Source of the DNA: Adiantum capillus-veneris
Lineage: Eukaryota; Streptophyta; Polypodiopsida; Polypodiales; Pteridaceae
DNA: 64,000 bases
Direction of reading: 5' to 3'
Assembly (NCBI GenBank): GCA_014529385.2
Contig: CM043953.1
Span: 72,815,872 to 72,879,871, forward strand
Of the stretch, positions 10,477 to 20,850 are shown one piece after another (position 1 is the first letter of the stretch; the number at the start of each line of letters is the position of its first letter). The position numbers and the translations under genes were made by a program. The notes under the pieces were generated by a model. It made no database searches. It was not told the origin of the DNA and saw only the letters and a program-made list of their open reading frames with translations.

Positions 10477-11514
10477 TCCACCCCCTCTGAACCTGCACAT
10501 CCTCCAGTATGTGCCACAACAACATTTGTGTTGAGATCGATTGGATCAGGTACCTCAACATCAAACTTGATATACTCGTCCAATCCATAAAGAAATGCCT
10601 CTTTGCGCTCTGCATATGATTTGCGTAATTGAGTGCCGAGCTGCAAAACACGATTAGAGAAAGACATAACTGGCATACCATTTTGCTTGAGAGCGCGCCA
10701 ATCGTCCTTCAATCGTGCAAGATACTGAGGTGGCATAAACCGCGCCTTGAGCTTGTCTTGGAAGTCGGCCCAATTGAAGGAAAGGGGCACGTCTTCGTCG
10801 GCTTCCTCTAGGTGCGCGGCCAACTATGCCTCTTGCCATGCGTGATACCAATTAATGGCATCACCGGCAAGGTACATAGCTGCTCAAAACCTTGCTATTT
10901 CTTGTCTTCTTAGTTGTCGCAAAATAAGCATTAAATTGATGCAACCAAGAATGAATAATCGTAGCATCCATCTCACCATCATACTTACCGAACATCAACT
11001 TCTCGGTGACGGGGTTGTTGGAGTCAGAATCTCGGCTTGCGCCACTTGATGAACTAATCGGCTCGGGTTTCGAGGTGAGAACCTGTCGGACTAATTTTTG
11101 CATGCGTTGATCTCTTTGTACCTCACGCTCAGCCTCCAAGGCCGCTTCGCAAGCTTGCTCACGCTCACGCTCAATAGTCGCCTTTTTGTCTTCGGCCGCT
11201 TCCTTTCTTGCGTCAGCCGCCAAGCGCGCTTGCACAAGCTCACGCTCCATAGTAGCCTTTCTTTCTTCGGCTGCCAAGCGAGATTGCTCTAAGTCGGCCT
11301 GTCTTGCTTCGGCCGCCAAGCAAGCCTGTTCCAAGTCGGCCTTTCTTGCTGCTTTTCTATTTTTCCGTTCCTCGTCCGCCAAGCGCGCTTGTTCACGCTC
11401 GCGATCTTGTCTTTCTTGGCGTTCACGCTCCACGACAATGCGAGTCACTTCTTGTTTTGCCATCATGTCCATCATCGACTGGACCAAAGCCTCCATAGGA
11501 TTTGGTGCAATCCG
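10477..11514 (-). pseudogene. gag remnant of a Ty3/gypsy element (3' part), interrupted by the chromovirus
   Basis: The minus strand first encodes a long charged coiled-coil built of repeated QARLAAEARKADLEQ-like units (11480-11100). After a frame change it encodes a retrotransposon gag core with WADFQDKLKARFMPPQYL and WRALKQNG (10780-10680). It continues in frame at 18220-18468 once the chromovirus and one copy of its TSD are removed. The coding sequence stops at LTR-proximal sequence near 10520, so pol is absent: it is a gag-only remnant or a recombinant. Confidence 0.7.
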
Positions 11515-12084
11515 TGTAACAAACTTGGACACTCCAAGTCAAGAATCAACCGCGACAGCACCAAATAACCACTTCAAAACAATTCACAGATCACAATAGA
11601 TTTGCACTGGCCCGGCGGAGTTCCGTGCCTAGAGATATTGGCCCCAAAGACTGGCGCCCCTTTCGGTATTTCTTTTTGTATTAATCAATCATCAAAGTAC
11701 AAGAGAGCGGTTAGGGTTTCACTCTCAGACTCTGCGTCCAGATGCTCTGAGAAGTGAGGCCCTCACCACTAATTTAAAGGTTACAAGGGATGCCCAAAAG
11801 CAGAGCCCCAAAAGCAGAGCCCCAAAAGCTTTTAAAATCAAAAGCATCAGTTCTCTCTCTCTCTTAGAGAGTCTTTTCTTTTTTTTTTATAAAAAAAAAA
11901 GCAAAAGCAAAATTCGCGTCGCTCATCATTTTCCAAAAAAAAAAAAATTTTTTTAAAAAAAATAATCCGCCTCCGCGATTTTCGGAATTTAGGGTTTTTG
12001 GCAAAAATTAGGGTTTGCAGGAATTTTAGGGTTTCTGGCAGAAATTAGGGTTTTTGCTGTCCGCCACGTCATCACTTTGTGACA
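11515..12084 (-). repeat. 3' LTR of the chromovirus
   Basis: On the plus strand it runs from TGTAACAAAC to TTTGTGACA, giving a terminal inverted match. It contains the conserved LTR core at 11614-11671. Confidence 0.95.
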
Positions 12085-12096
12085 TACCCCCCTCTT
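12085..12096 (-). promoter_or_regulatory. Polypurine tract of the chromovirus
   Basis: The minus-strand sequence AAGAGGGGGGTA lies directly before the 3' LTR and would prime plus-strand DNA synthesis. Confidence 0.8.
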
Positions 12097-12157
12097 GAAA
12101 GCATTGTAATCGACCGCGATTACGCCTGCAAAACGGACCAAAGCCATAAACCGTCTT

Positions 12158-12575
12158 AGCAGACACTGACTGTTAGTACCTACGTACTAGGAACACACAT
12201 CTAGCACATGTACAAAATCGACAGTCACATCACACGACATCACAGGACATCACATGACATTCAACATTCATTCAGATCTTAGACCATGATTTATCGGCAA
12301 TGTAGCTAGCAATCACATCTAGGTCCAATCGGGACCTCATCGATGTCCGATTGACTAGCAGACACTGACTGTTAGTACCTACGTACTAGGAACACACATC
12401 TAGCACATGTACAAAATCGACAGTCACATCACACGACATCACAGGACATCACTAGACATCACAGGACATCACATGACATTCAACATTCATTCGGATCTTA
12501 GACCATGATTTATCGGCAATGTAGCTAGCAATCACATCTAGGTCCAATCGGGACCTCATCGATGTCCGATTGACT
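12158..12575. repeat. Tandem duplication of about 199 bp in the chromovirus 3' untranslated region
   Basis: Copy 1 starts at 12158 (AGCAGACACTGACTG) and copy 2 at 12357. Copy 2 has an extra TAGACATCACAGGACATCAC unit near 12452-12471. Both contain shorter ATCACAGGACATCAC-type repeats. Confidence 0.92.
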
Positions 12576-12888
12576 AACCCCTATTGCAACCATGTCTATT
12601 CGAGATCAATCAGACCAAAATGCTGCAGTCATTTCGGCTATCAGTTCCTGCACTCACAAGAAGTAGAGAACAAATCAGTATCATAATCAGGAATTCCATT
12701 TCATAAAGTCATCCAGCAGAATACTGTCAGCTCTCAGTATCCCTGAAGCTCAAAGAGACATCAGTGACTTTAGTATCAAAATCGAGGCATCTGTTGACAA
12801 AGGAGCGGAGTAACTCCCCTCTTGTGCATCCCACTGCACCAGATCTTCGGCCAAGCTGAGTTCTGGGTTCCGTTTGGAGTAGACTATG

Positions 12889-13188
12889 CTAAACCAAAAC
12901 ATCGAGGTAAAGTTTCACAATCCGAGGAGTATCTGCTAGGTCCTCCTCCTCCATCCACTTCGCATCAAATGCAGGAAAGTTCTTGAACTTAACCAAGAAC
13001 CGCCTTCGGACTTTACCTTTCTTCGTATCATTATGTGCCAAAATCTGTTCAGGAACAAGGATCTCCTCGTTTTCTTCCACTTTGGGTTGCTCATCAGGCT
13101 CCCCATCATCAGGCACATCACCCTTAACAGGTTTCAAGAGACTCACATGCAATGCATTATGAATCCTCCAAGGATCTGGCAGTTCCAA
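12889..13188 (-). CDS. Integrase tail with chromodomain
   Basis: The frame begins PDPWRIHNALHVSLLKPV, the usual end of the gypsy integrase. After a linker it encodes a chromodomain: ILAHNDTKKGKVRRRFLVKF followed by FDAKWMEEEDL. In chromoviruses this module tethers integrase to modified histones and guides insertion into heterochromatin. The region 13190-13628 links it to the core and carries frame breaks. Confidence 0.85.
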   Translation of the reverse strand: MELPDPWRIHNALHVSLLKPVKGDVPDDGEPDEQPKVEENEEILVPEQILAHNDTKKGKVRRRFLVKFKNFPAFDAKWMEEEDLADTPRIVKLYLDVLV

Positions 13189-13628
13189 TCGGAAGGAGAC
13201 ATCATTTATCTTGTCAGTAATCTGGAAAGGTCCGTAGTATCACATACTAAGCTTTGGAAAAAGCCTCTCCTTTCCCTTTTTCTTTCTTAGGCGTGCCTTC
13301 TCAAAAGTAAGAGCACCCAATCATCCTCCTTCAGTTTCAAGTCGCGACGATGGCGATCCGCTGCCTTTTTCTCGTTCTTGAGACTCCTGCAAAGTCTCGC
13401 GAACCTTGGCAAAAGCCGTATCCAAATCTCGCGAATATTCATCCGCTTCAAATTTCTAATTTTTCGTGCTCAGGAAGGATGGAACCTTCGCAGCAGTCTC
13501 AACAATCTCACATGGCATCTTCCCCGTCGAAGAGTGTATCGTGTTATTGTAGGCAAATTCCACCAAAGGTAAGTTCTTTTCCCATTGAGTCTTCTGATCC
13601 GAGATACAAGACTTCAATAAATGTAAAA

Positions 13629-13800
13629 TCACTTCTCAAATTGCCCGTCAGTCTGCAAGTGGAACGATGACGAGAACTGCAACCGCGTGCCAATGTTCTC
13701 CCAAATTGCCTTCCAAAACAAACTCATAAATCTGGGGCCTCTGTCGGAGACAATCGTCTCAGGCGTGCCATGTAATCGGAAAATCATCGTGATCATTCTG
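13629..13800 (-). pseudogene. Rest of chromovirus integrase core, frameshifted
   Basis: RLHGTPETIVSDRGPRF carries the second catalytic Asp of the DDE triad, and FHLQTDGQ follows it. This piece is in another frame from the main pol reading frame and overlaps its last codons. The first Asp region is partly deleted. Confidence 0.75.
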
Positions 13801-15537
13801 TATTCTCGGGAGATAAAAAAAAATGAAATCCATTTCAATATTTTCCCAGGGGCGGGTGGGTATGGGTAAAGGTTGTAACAATCCTTGTGCCTTATGTCTG
13901 TCAAACTTGACCTTCTGGCATACCAAGCAACTGCGCACAAACTCTTCCACATCCTTCTTCAGTCTCCGCCAAAAGAAACCTCTCTCTACCCCTTTCATGG
14001 TGGTAGCAATGCCGCGGTGACCCGTAAAAGGTGGACAGTGGCAATCAGTCATAACCTTTTCCCTCAACGACTGTGTAACGCACAACATAGTCTTTTTCAT
14101 CAAGTAGCCTTCCCGAAGGGAGTATCCCGCTATTGTCTCCCCATCCTGTATCCGTGTGAAAATATCTGCAAAATTTGTATCTATGGCATACTGATCGACC
14201 ATATCCTCGAAGCTCCTATGATGTATCGCGGAAATAGCCAGAACCAACGGTTTTCGAGACAAAGCATCTGCCACCACATTCTTCTGTCCCTGCACATGGA
14301 CAATCTGGAAGTGGAACTGTGACAAGATGTTCACCCACCGCATCTGCTTTTCCGAAAGCTGCTTCTGTGACAAGAAGTAGCACAAACTCTGATGGTCTGT
14401 AAAGACAGTAAAATCCGCTCCGAGTAGGTAATGCCGCCACTGAGTAAGAGCATGGATAACCGCCAAAAGCTCTTTCCCATAGATCTGTGCTGTCATCTGC
14501 GGCCTAGAGAACAAACGGCTCTCGTAAGCTATGACATGGCCTTCTTGCATCAAGACCGCACCTAGACTACGACCACAAGCATCACAAAATACTTCAAATG
14601 ACTTCTGCAAGTCCGGCAAAGTCAAATCTGGTCCTGTAGTGAATTTCTCTTTCAATGTCTGAAAGGCAGTCACCTCTGTGGGTCCCCACGAAAAAGGTAC
14701 TCCTTTCTGTGTCAAGATATGCAAAGGGGAAGCAACCTCTGCAAACTTTCGTATGAACCGCCTGTAGTACGAACACAGTCCCAAGAAGCTTCTAACTTCA
14801 TGGACATTCCTCAAATCAGGCCAATCACGGATAGTCTCTATCTTGGCCGGGTCCATTCGCACTCCTGCTTCTGACACAATGTGTCCCAAAAAGTGTATCT
14901 CTAGTAGGAAAAATTCACTTTTCTTTGCATTAATCACTAACGTGTGATCTCGTAATGCCTGAAAGACTTGAAGCAGATGATCTCTGTGTTCTGCCTCATT
15001 CTTCGAGAAAACAATGATGTCGTCAAAGAAAGTGCCAACAAATAGCCTGTACTCTCGAAAAATCCTGTCCATCATCCGGTTAAATGTCGCAGGAGCATTG
15101 GTTAAGCCAAAAGGCATCACCAAAAACTCAAATAACCCAAAAGTCGTCCGAAAAGCTGTCTTGTAGACATCTCCTGGTGCTATCCTGATCTGATGATATC
15201 CACTCTTCAAGTCAATCCTGCTAAAGCATGAGGATCCCTGTAACCTGTCGAGTATATCATCGATCCTAGGAATCGGAAATCTGTTCTTGATGGTGATTTC
15301 GTTGAGAGTGCTATAATCGATGCACATTCTCCAAGATCCGTCTTTCTTCAAAACCAACAACACTGGAGAGCAATACGGTGAAGTACTAGGCTGGACAAGA
15401 CCCTTTTCCAAGAGGTCTTTCACTGAGTTCATAATCTTTTCATTCTGTACTCGGCTCACACGATAAGGTGGCCGATTCGGTGGCGTGCTTCCAGATATCA
15501 GATCAATGGTATGATCTTCAGGCCCTCTCAAAAGCAA
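13759..15537 (-). CDS. Chromovirus pol: reverse transcriptase, RNase H, integrase zinc finger
   Basis: This is a 592-codon open frame on the minus strand. Residues 1-220 are RT, with CIDYSTLNEITIKNRFPIPR, IDLKSGYHQIRI and the active site FFDDIIVFSK. The usual YxDD is FFDD here. Residues 290-420 are RNase H (FTDHQSLCYF and the ADALSRKP end). About 480-550 is the integrase HHCC zinc finger (HCPPFTGHRG...CLVCQKVK). It breaks off shortly after IEMDFI, where roughly 35-50 residues of the integrase core appear deleted. The protease lies upstream in a damaged frame (LLGIPWYHENYAVVDY near 15750-15700). Confidence 0.92.
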   Translation of the reverse strand: MLLRGPEDHTIDLISGSTPPNRPPYRVSRVQNEKIMNSVKDLLEKGLVQPSTSPYCSPVLLVLKKDGSWRMCIDYSTLNEITIKNRFPIPRIDDILDRLQGSSCFSRIDLKSGYHQIRIAPGDVYKTAFRTTFGLFEFLVMPFGLTNAPATFNRMMDRIFREYRLFVGTFFDDIIVFSKNEAEHRDHLLQVFQALRDHTLVINAKKSEFFLLEIHFLGHIVSEAGVRMDPAKIETIRDWPDLRNVHEVRSFLGLCSYYRRFIRKFAEVASPLHILTQKGVPFSWGPTEVTAFQTLKEKFTTGPDLTLPDLQKSFEVFCDACGRSLGAVLMQEGHVIAYESRLFSRPQMTAQIYGKELLAVIHALTQWRHYLLGADFTVFTDHQSLCYFLSQKQLSEKQMRWVNILSQFHFQIVHVQGQKNVVADALSRKPLVLAISAIHHRSFEDMVDQYAIDTNFADIFTRIQDGETIAGYSLREGYLMKKTMLCVTQSLREKVMTDCHCPPFTGHRGIATTMKGVERGFFWRRLKKDVEEFVRSCLVCQKVKFDRHKAQGLLQPLPIPTRPWENIEMDFIFFYLPRIQNDHDDFPITWHA

Positions 15538-15969
15538 TCGGCATGAGCGTGGAGAAAAAAAATCTTGGCGTTCTTTTCTTCAGGTCAAAACATATTCAAC
15601 CTTTATCCATCGTTCAGTTCTCCCAAAAGAATGAGTAAGAAAACTGAAGTTCATCAAGTACAATCTCTAAACCCTTCATTTATCAAAGTCGCTTTCTCGG
15701 CCCGGTAGTCAACCACGGCGTAGTTCTCGTGGTACCAAGGGATCCCGAGTAGAACGTCACTCACGTGCCTTGAACACCCCTGTCATTGCAAACAAAGTTT
15801 GCCAATGCTCGGTGTAATGGCAACATCCCATCCGGGTGCCGTCGAACTACCTCCGCCTTTGGCGTCAGTCTGTCGGGCGTAGTTCCAAATCAAGCCGCCA
15901 ATTCCAAGTGAAAAGAAGTTGGCCTTGGCTCCTTCAAAAGAGCTTCCTGATCCTTCACTTTGCCCTGAA

Positions 15970-17618
15970 AGCGGCAAAGTTTGTACTTTCATTCATTAGA
16001 TTCGGTGCAGGTCCCACGCCATGTGGTACCAGTTCTGCTTTTCTATCTGCCTTTTTTGCCACATTCCTCAGCTGCTCTCGAACTCTCAGACGTGTCATCG
16101 TCTTTATCATTCTGTTCTTTCTGTGCCTTATCAGGGCACTTTGCGGAAATATGTCCATGTTCCCCGCATCCAAAGCACTTCCCCTCTCTGATGAAGCGAG
16201 CTCTCTCCTCAGGAGTAAGCTTGGGTCGTGCATCCTTTTTTTTCTCTGGGTTGCTCTTTTTCATTCTACTTTCATTCCCAAAAGTCTGTTCGGCTCGTTG
16301 TGTCATGGCCTTATCTGTGGGGTAGGTCAGACTGCCATAGTGAATGGCAAAGCCCCGTTTCGCATGACTCATCAACTCCTGAATAGAAGCTGATTTCTGT
16401 TCCAAGCAATGATCTCGGATCTCTGTAGGTAGACCCAAGGTAAACCTCTCAATCTGTTCTCTGAACGAGATCTTCTTGAATGAAGAGGTGGGTAGAAAAG
16501 AGCTCCAGAATCTTTCACAATAAGAATTCACTGTATCGCTCTTGGTCATCCGGAGATGGTTCCAAGCAACTCATATATCTCGCTCAAACTCTTGAGTCAA
16601 CCAAGAAGAAATAAAAAGCCTCTTGAATTTCAGCCATGTAACTGGCACAGTCTTGCTTAATAGAAGCGTGGACCACCAAGTACGAGCATTCCCCTTAAAG
16701 TAAGAGGCAGCTCTCCGAATCTTGGAGTGCTCTGAATAGCGTCCTCCCGCGAAAGCGATGTCAAACTGCTGTATAAAAGACAAAGCCTTCGAAGCATTTG
16801 AGTATCCTGAAAAGTATCAAACTCGATCGAGTGGCCACCTTCCTTAAACTCTCGGACTTTCTTGCTTTTATCTTCGAGAAAGTCATACTGGTTGGCTTTG
16901 TAAAAATTCTTCTAGTTCGCATAAAACTTTCCGTCATCGGAATCTGAGCTGTCTGTAGACGAGTCCTCAGTAGAACTGTCAGTCTCTGGGCGAGATGTAG
17001 CCTTCTTTGCCTTTTTCTTGCCCGTTCCGAAGCTTTGTGTCTTGCTTCGATTTTTGCTTTTTTCTGTCTTCTTCGCTCTAATCCGAGGAGCTAGAAGAAT
17101 TGTCAGAAGAAGAAGCAGAAGAACTGGGTAGGTCTTCAAACTTGACGCGCTTCTTCAATTTCTTTGCCTTGTCAAATGTCGACCGACGACCTAAATATCC
17201 CGGGAAGTCAGTGCCTTTCTTCTGCTTTTTGCCGTGCTTTTTGATTTTCTTTTGCGTGTCAAAAAGCTGAGCAATCCGTGCATCAACCACGTTCTCCAGT
17301 TCCTTCTCCGTATATTTCTTAGAGGCAGAAGGTTCCTTGAGAGCGGGTTTCGGGAGTGGTGTTGTGGTTCTCTGCCACTCCGTCTGTACCTCTTCCAAAG
17401 AGGTCTGGTTCATATATTTTGCCATTTTCGGGTCCTGGCAAAATTGAGCATCATCTTTGTTGCATCGCCGATCAACTGGCGACACTCCATCTCTCGCCGC
17501 TCCGCCCAAGCAGGCCAAGGCGGGCCATACTCTCTGTCTGAATCTTCGTTGTGATCCGAGCCCGCATCTCCAGATGCAGAGGGAGTCGACTGATCATTGC
17601 CTGAAGCCATAGGTGCTG
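15970..17618 (-). pseudogene. Chromovirus gag, frame-broken
   Basis: Minus-strand reading starts with MASGNDQSTPSASGDAGSD near 17612. It continues through a basic/acidic linker with a serine-aspartate run near 17110-17080 and a gag core (FKGNARTWWSTLL near 16700, FKRLFISSWL near 16620). It ends with a CCHC knuckle CFGCGEHGHISAKC near 16190-16150. At least three frame changes separate the pieces. Gag forms the virus-like particle and the knuckle binds RNA. Confidence 0.8.
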
Positions 17619-17668
17619 CGGGAAAAAAATTCGGGGATCGGATTTCCCGTAGAAGAGAAATCGGCCGT

Positions 17669-17680
17669 GCTCTGATACCA
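17669..17680 (-). promoter_or_regulatory. Primer-binding site for initiator-Met tRNA (chromovirus)
   Basis: Read on the minus strand it is TGGTATCAGAGC, one base from the 5' LTR. This is the standard PBS of plant retrotransposons primed by tRNA-iMet. Confidence 0.92.
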
Positions 17681-17681
17681 C

Positions 17682-18214
17682 TGTAACAAACTTGGACACT
17701 CCAAGTCAAGAATCAACCGCGACAGCACCAAATAACCACTTCAAAACAATTCACAGATCACAATAGATTTGCACTGGCCCGGCGGAGTTCCGTGCCTAGA
17801 GATATTGGCCCCAAAGACTGGCGCCCCTTTCGGTATTTCTTTTTGTATTAATCAATCATCAAAGTACAAGAGAGCGGTTAGGGTTTCACTCTCAGACTCT
17901 GCGTCCAGATGCTCTGAGAAGTGAGGCCCTCACCACTAATTTAAAGGTTACAAGGGATGCCCAAAAGCAGAGCCCCAAAAGCTTTTAAAATCAAAAGCAT
18001 CAGTTCTCTCTCTCTTAGAGAGTCTTTTCTCTTTTTTTTTTTTTTTTAAAAGCAAAAGCAAAATTCGTGTCGCTCATCATTTTCCAAAAAAAAAAAATTT
18101 TTTTTTTTTAATAATCCGCCTCCGCGATTTCCTTAATTTAGGGTTTTTGGCAAAAATTAGGGTTTGCAGGAATTTTAGGGTTTCTGCTGTCCGCCACGTC
18201 ATCACTTTGTGACA
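17682..18214 (-). repeat. 5' LTR of the chromovirus
   Basis: It has the same ends as the 3' LTR. It is 37 bases shorter through loss of a GCAGAGCCCC repeat unit, a TTCTGGCAGAAATTAGGG-like unit near the end, and homopolymer changes. Confidence 0.95.
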
Positions 18215-18219
18215 ATCCG

Positions 18220-18497
18220 TGGCATAGATGAGGAAGGAGGAGGGTCCGAAAAACCTCCTTGGTGGTGAGATTCTTCTTTGCTACTGTCATGCCCATCACC
18301 TCCATGCAAATTATCCATTCCGGTTCGGGTGATGACCATACACTGAGATCTTTGGTTCTTAAGTTCACGAGGAACTTGGGTTCTTGGGTTCTTGAGGTGC
18401 TCGAGTTCTTGAGGTTCTGGAGGGTCCTGAGGTTCTTGAGGTTCTTGAAGTTCTTCTTTAGCTTGCAATCTGTGTTAGAGAAGGATCTTCTCTTCAC
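18220..18497 (-). pseudogene. gag remnant, 5' part, on the other side of the chromovirus
   Basis: Minus-strand coding rich in EPQEPQDPPEPQ-type repeats runs to the chromovirus TSD at 18215-18219. It resumes in frame at 11509, giving one gag-like reading frame of the older host element. The PBS and LTR at 18772-19867 on its upstream side make it a minus-oriented element. Confidence 0.65.
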
Positions 18498-18771
18498 CCC
18501 TTGGCGGCCCTGCGCTCACACCAAGGTTGCTTTTTTCCCACCTCACGTCGATTGGCCGGCCGCTAAGTGCATGGTCCGCTCTCAATGAGTGAAAACAGGC
18601 ACAAGGGGAGGCTGGAGAAGCCCTTCTTTCTTGGGTTTCCTGTCACTCTTCAAAAACACGATTAGTAATCGACACGCCCAAGAGGACTTGGGTTACGTGC
18701 GACCGCAACAAGCAAAAAAAAACCTATGATTCTTGCGGTTCTTTCCTTGAGTGATATAGAACACTGCCAAA
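18498..18771 (-). other. Leader between PBS and gag of the older minus-strand element
   Basis: This stretch lies between the PBS at 18772 and the gag remnant. No coding sequence was recognised. Confidence 0.4.
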
Positions 18772-18783
18772 TCTTTGATACCA
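18772..18783 (-). promoter_or_regulatory. Primer-binding site, family D element
   Basis: Read on the minus strand, TGGTATCAAAGA lies one base inside the LTR beginning at 18785. It is a variant of the initiator-Met PBS. Confidence 0.75.
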
Positions 18784-18784
18784 A

Positions 18785-19867
18785 TGTAAGGTGGAGCGGA
18801 AGGGAATGTTGAACTTTGCTCAAGGTTCCTTTTACTTAGGGAAGGGAGAGCCTTCCGTTCTTTAATGAGAGAGTGCAAGTGATCACTAAAGTGTATAAAC
18901 ACTGCGAATGAAGGTGCTGAGATTGAGAGATAGAGAGAGAAGAATACGACTCCAGGAAGTTGTCGAACCGTCCTCCAAGGGCCCCTCTCTCGATGGCGAG
19001 AGAGGTCTATGCTATTGATTGCACAAAAACTGGTACAAGATGCTGATGCAAAGTGTATCTAGGATGAAGTCGACGGCAACGACAAGTGCTATTGAATGCT
19101 GGTTGGAAAACCTTGATTTGATGGCTTCAATTGTGGCTTTGTCCGCTGGTTTATACTGCTGAATCGCTGAAGTTTGCTGCTGCAAAATGCTGGTTCACTG
19201 CTGTCCTAAAACGCTGAAATGCTACCTTTTAAAAAATGCTGGCCTGCTGGTAGCAAAACGCTGGTCTGTCTGCCTTCAGAACGCTGAAAATCCCTGTAAG
19301 GCTTGGCTGAAAACGCTGTGGACAGCAGCTGAAAACGCCAGGAAATTAGTGTGGAGAACGCTGGCTTGGCTGTTAGAAAACGCTGCCTTGCTGAGGCTTA
19401 AAGCTGCAGACGCTGATGGTCTAGAGCTGAAAAACGCCAGGCTTAAGGGGGTGGTTTTTGATTGAGAGAGAGAGGGAGATGCTTGCTGCAACTGGTGCCT
19501 ATGCTCTCCTTGCTCTTCTGCCAGAAATGCAAGCTGTAGGGTTTGCTTATATATTTCCTTGGCTAATTGGCCCTACCTAGTTCCCAACAAAAGTCATTAA
19601 AAAATAATAAGTGAAAATGTCAAAAATAGGGAAAATAGGTTTAATGCACTGGAAAATGCTCCTGATGGATTCTGATGGTAATGCTGATGATCATGCTGTG
19701 TACAACCAGAGGATATGCATCTACTCTTAAGTGCCTGGGCATGCATGGTCTGCGAACACTCACAAAAGTGCCAGAATACTTCCTGAGCTAGACTGACTGG
19801 ATTGACTGAATCCTTGTCATGAAGTAGCTTGTCCACATACACATAGGGTTGGATGTGTCACGTGACA
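18785..19867 (-). mobile_element. 5' LTR of family D, minus orientation
   Basis: It runs from TGTAAGGTGG to CGTGACA and is next to a PBS. Parts match, in reverse complement, the LTR at 1-465. The stretch 19150-19445 holds about nine AAAACGCTG-like words at irregular spacing. Confidence 0.75.
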
Positions 19868-20850
19868 GAATCTAACCCTAATTTTCATGCAGGATTCAGG
19901 ATGGAAAGTCAATCGACTTTTCGAGCTCGACTGATGGCGAGATTACTTTTTAAGTTTGAATTTGTTTGAGACTATGTTTGAGAACTTGTTTGGTGATCCT
20001 CTTTGGAATTTGTTTAAAATGGATGGTATCTGTTTTGACCCTGTCTTGGTGCCGATTTGAATTGTTTGACTCTAGTTTTAATCCTGGTTTCATTGATTGC
20101 CGATTTTACTCCCGGGTGGAGAAGTGAGAAATATTGTTTTGGTATTGTTTGAACCTCGGAACGACATAGGCCAATGCCTGGGGAGCGTTTCGTTGTATGT
20201 TTAAAAACCTCGGAACGACGCAGGCTGATGCTTGGGGAGCATTCCGTTGTATGCTAGAAAACCTCCGAACGATGCAGGCCGATGCCTGGGGAGCATGCTT
20301 GAACCTCCAAGCGACGTAGACTTCGGCTTGGGGAGCGTTTGGTTGTACAGTCCTCTGAGCTCATGGCCCACACCTTTTAAGTTATTTGTGGGGGGAGTGA
20401 CAAGGTAGTCGTTGAGTAGCTTCATACCGCAGACCGTTTGTCTCGGGGGAGTGCTCAGCGGCGCTGTTTATTGTGTCTTGGACTCTTGTAACATGCATAT
20501 TGTAAGCATTTGTGTTGCATTGTGATGTGCAAACCACTGAATATTCCTAATTGGATGAGATTGCCCGACTGTGTAATTTTAGTGCATCAAGACACTCGTG
20601 AAAGATCAGTGTGGTCTCGGTGTGATGGCTAATTTCACTACGCCGGAATATCAAGAGTTTGGACGAAAGGAGAAGCCAACTCCTTGATCAAAAGAGCTGA
20701 AAGGAGAAGCTAAATCCTTAACAAAAAGAGCAAACTAATTGTCCCTCGCAATGTCCCTCGAAATGACCCTCGGAAATTTTTGAGCTAACTTGAGTTGTTT
20801 TGTAGATATGCTGTAATTGTGGACAATTACTCTCTTTCAAGAAGGGGAGA
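19868..20850 (+). mobile_element. 3' internal region of a family E gypsy element
   Basis: Non-coding sequence before the LTR at 20851. The part 19940-20120 matches 41440-41600 of the other family E element, including GTGCCGATTT and TTACTCCCGGG. A polypurine tract AAGAAGGGGAGA ends at 20850. No gag or pol is left. Confidence 0.7.
20151..20348. repeat. Four-copy minisatellite, units of about 41-55 bp
   Basis: Units begin at 20151, 20206, 20260 and 20301, each with AACCTCGGAACGACG-like and GCCTGGGGAGC-like words. It lies in the 3' untranslated part of the family E element. Confidence 0.88.

Larger units (their letters stand above)
11515..18214 (-). mobile_element. Complete young chromovirus-type Ty3/gypsy element, minus strand
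   Basis: Two near-identical LTRs (11515-12084 and 17682-18214) flank gag, pol and a chromodomain. The 5-bp target duplication ATCCG is present on both sides (11510-11514 and 18215-18219). A PBS for initiator-Met tRNA (17669-17680) and a polypurine tract (12085-12096) are in place. The LTRs differ mainly by one GCAGAGCCCCAAAA unit, homopolymer lengths and a short block near the end, so insertion was recent. Pol has at least one internal deletion in integrase and several frame breaks, so this copy is probably not autonomous. Confidence 0.93.

Noticed and set aside
11186-11599. Ser/Ala-rich + strand proteins opposite the gag coiled-coil
   Set aside because: They are antisense shadows of the repetitive minus-strand gag.
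18259-18588. Leucine/phenylalanine-rich + strand protein
   Set aside because: It is antisense to the EPQEPQ-type repeats of the gag remnant and has no signal of its own.
20151-20348. CRISPR-like array
   Set aside because: There are four diverged units of unequal length with no unique spacers, in plant transposon sequence.
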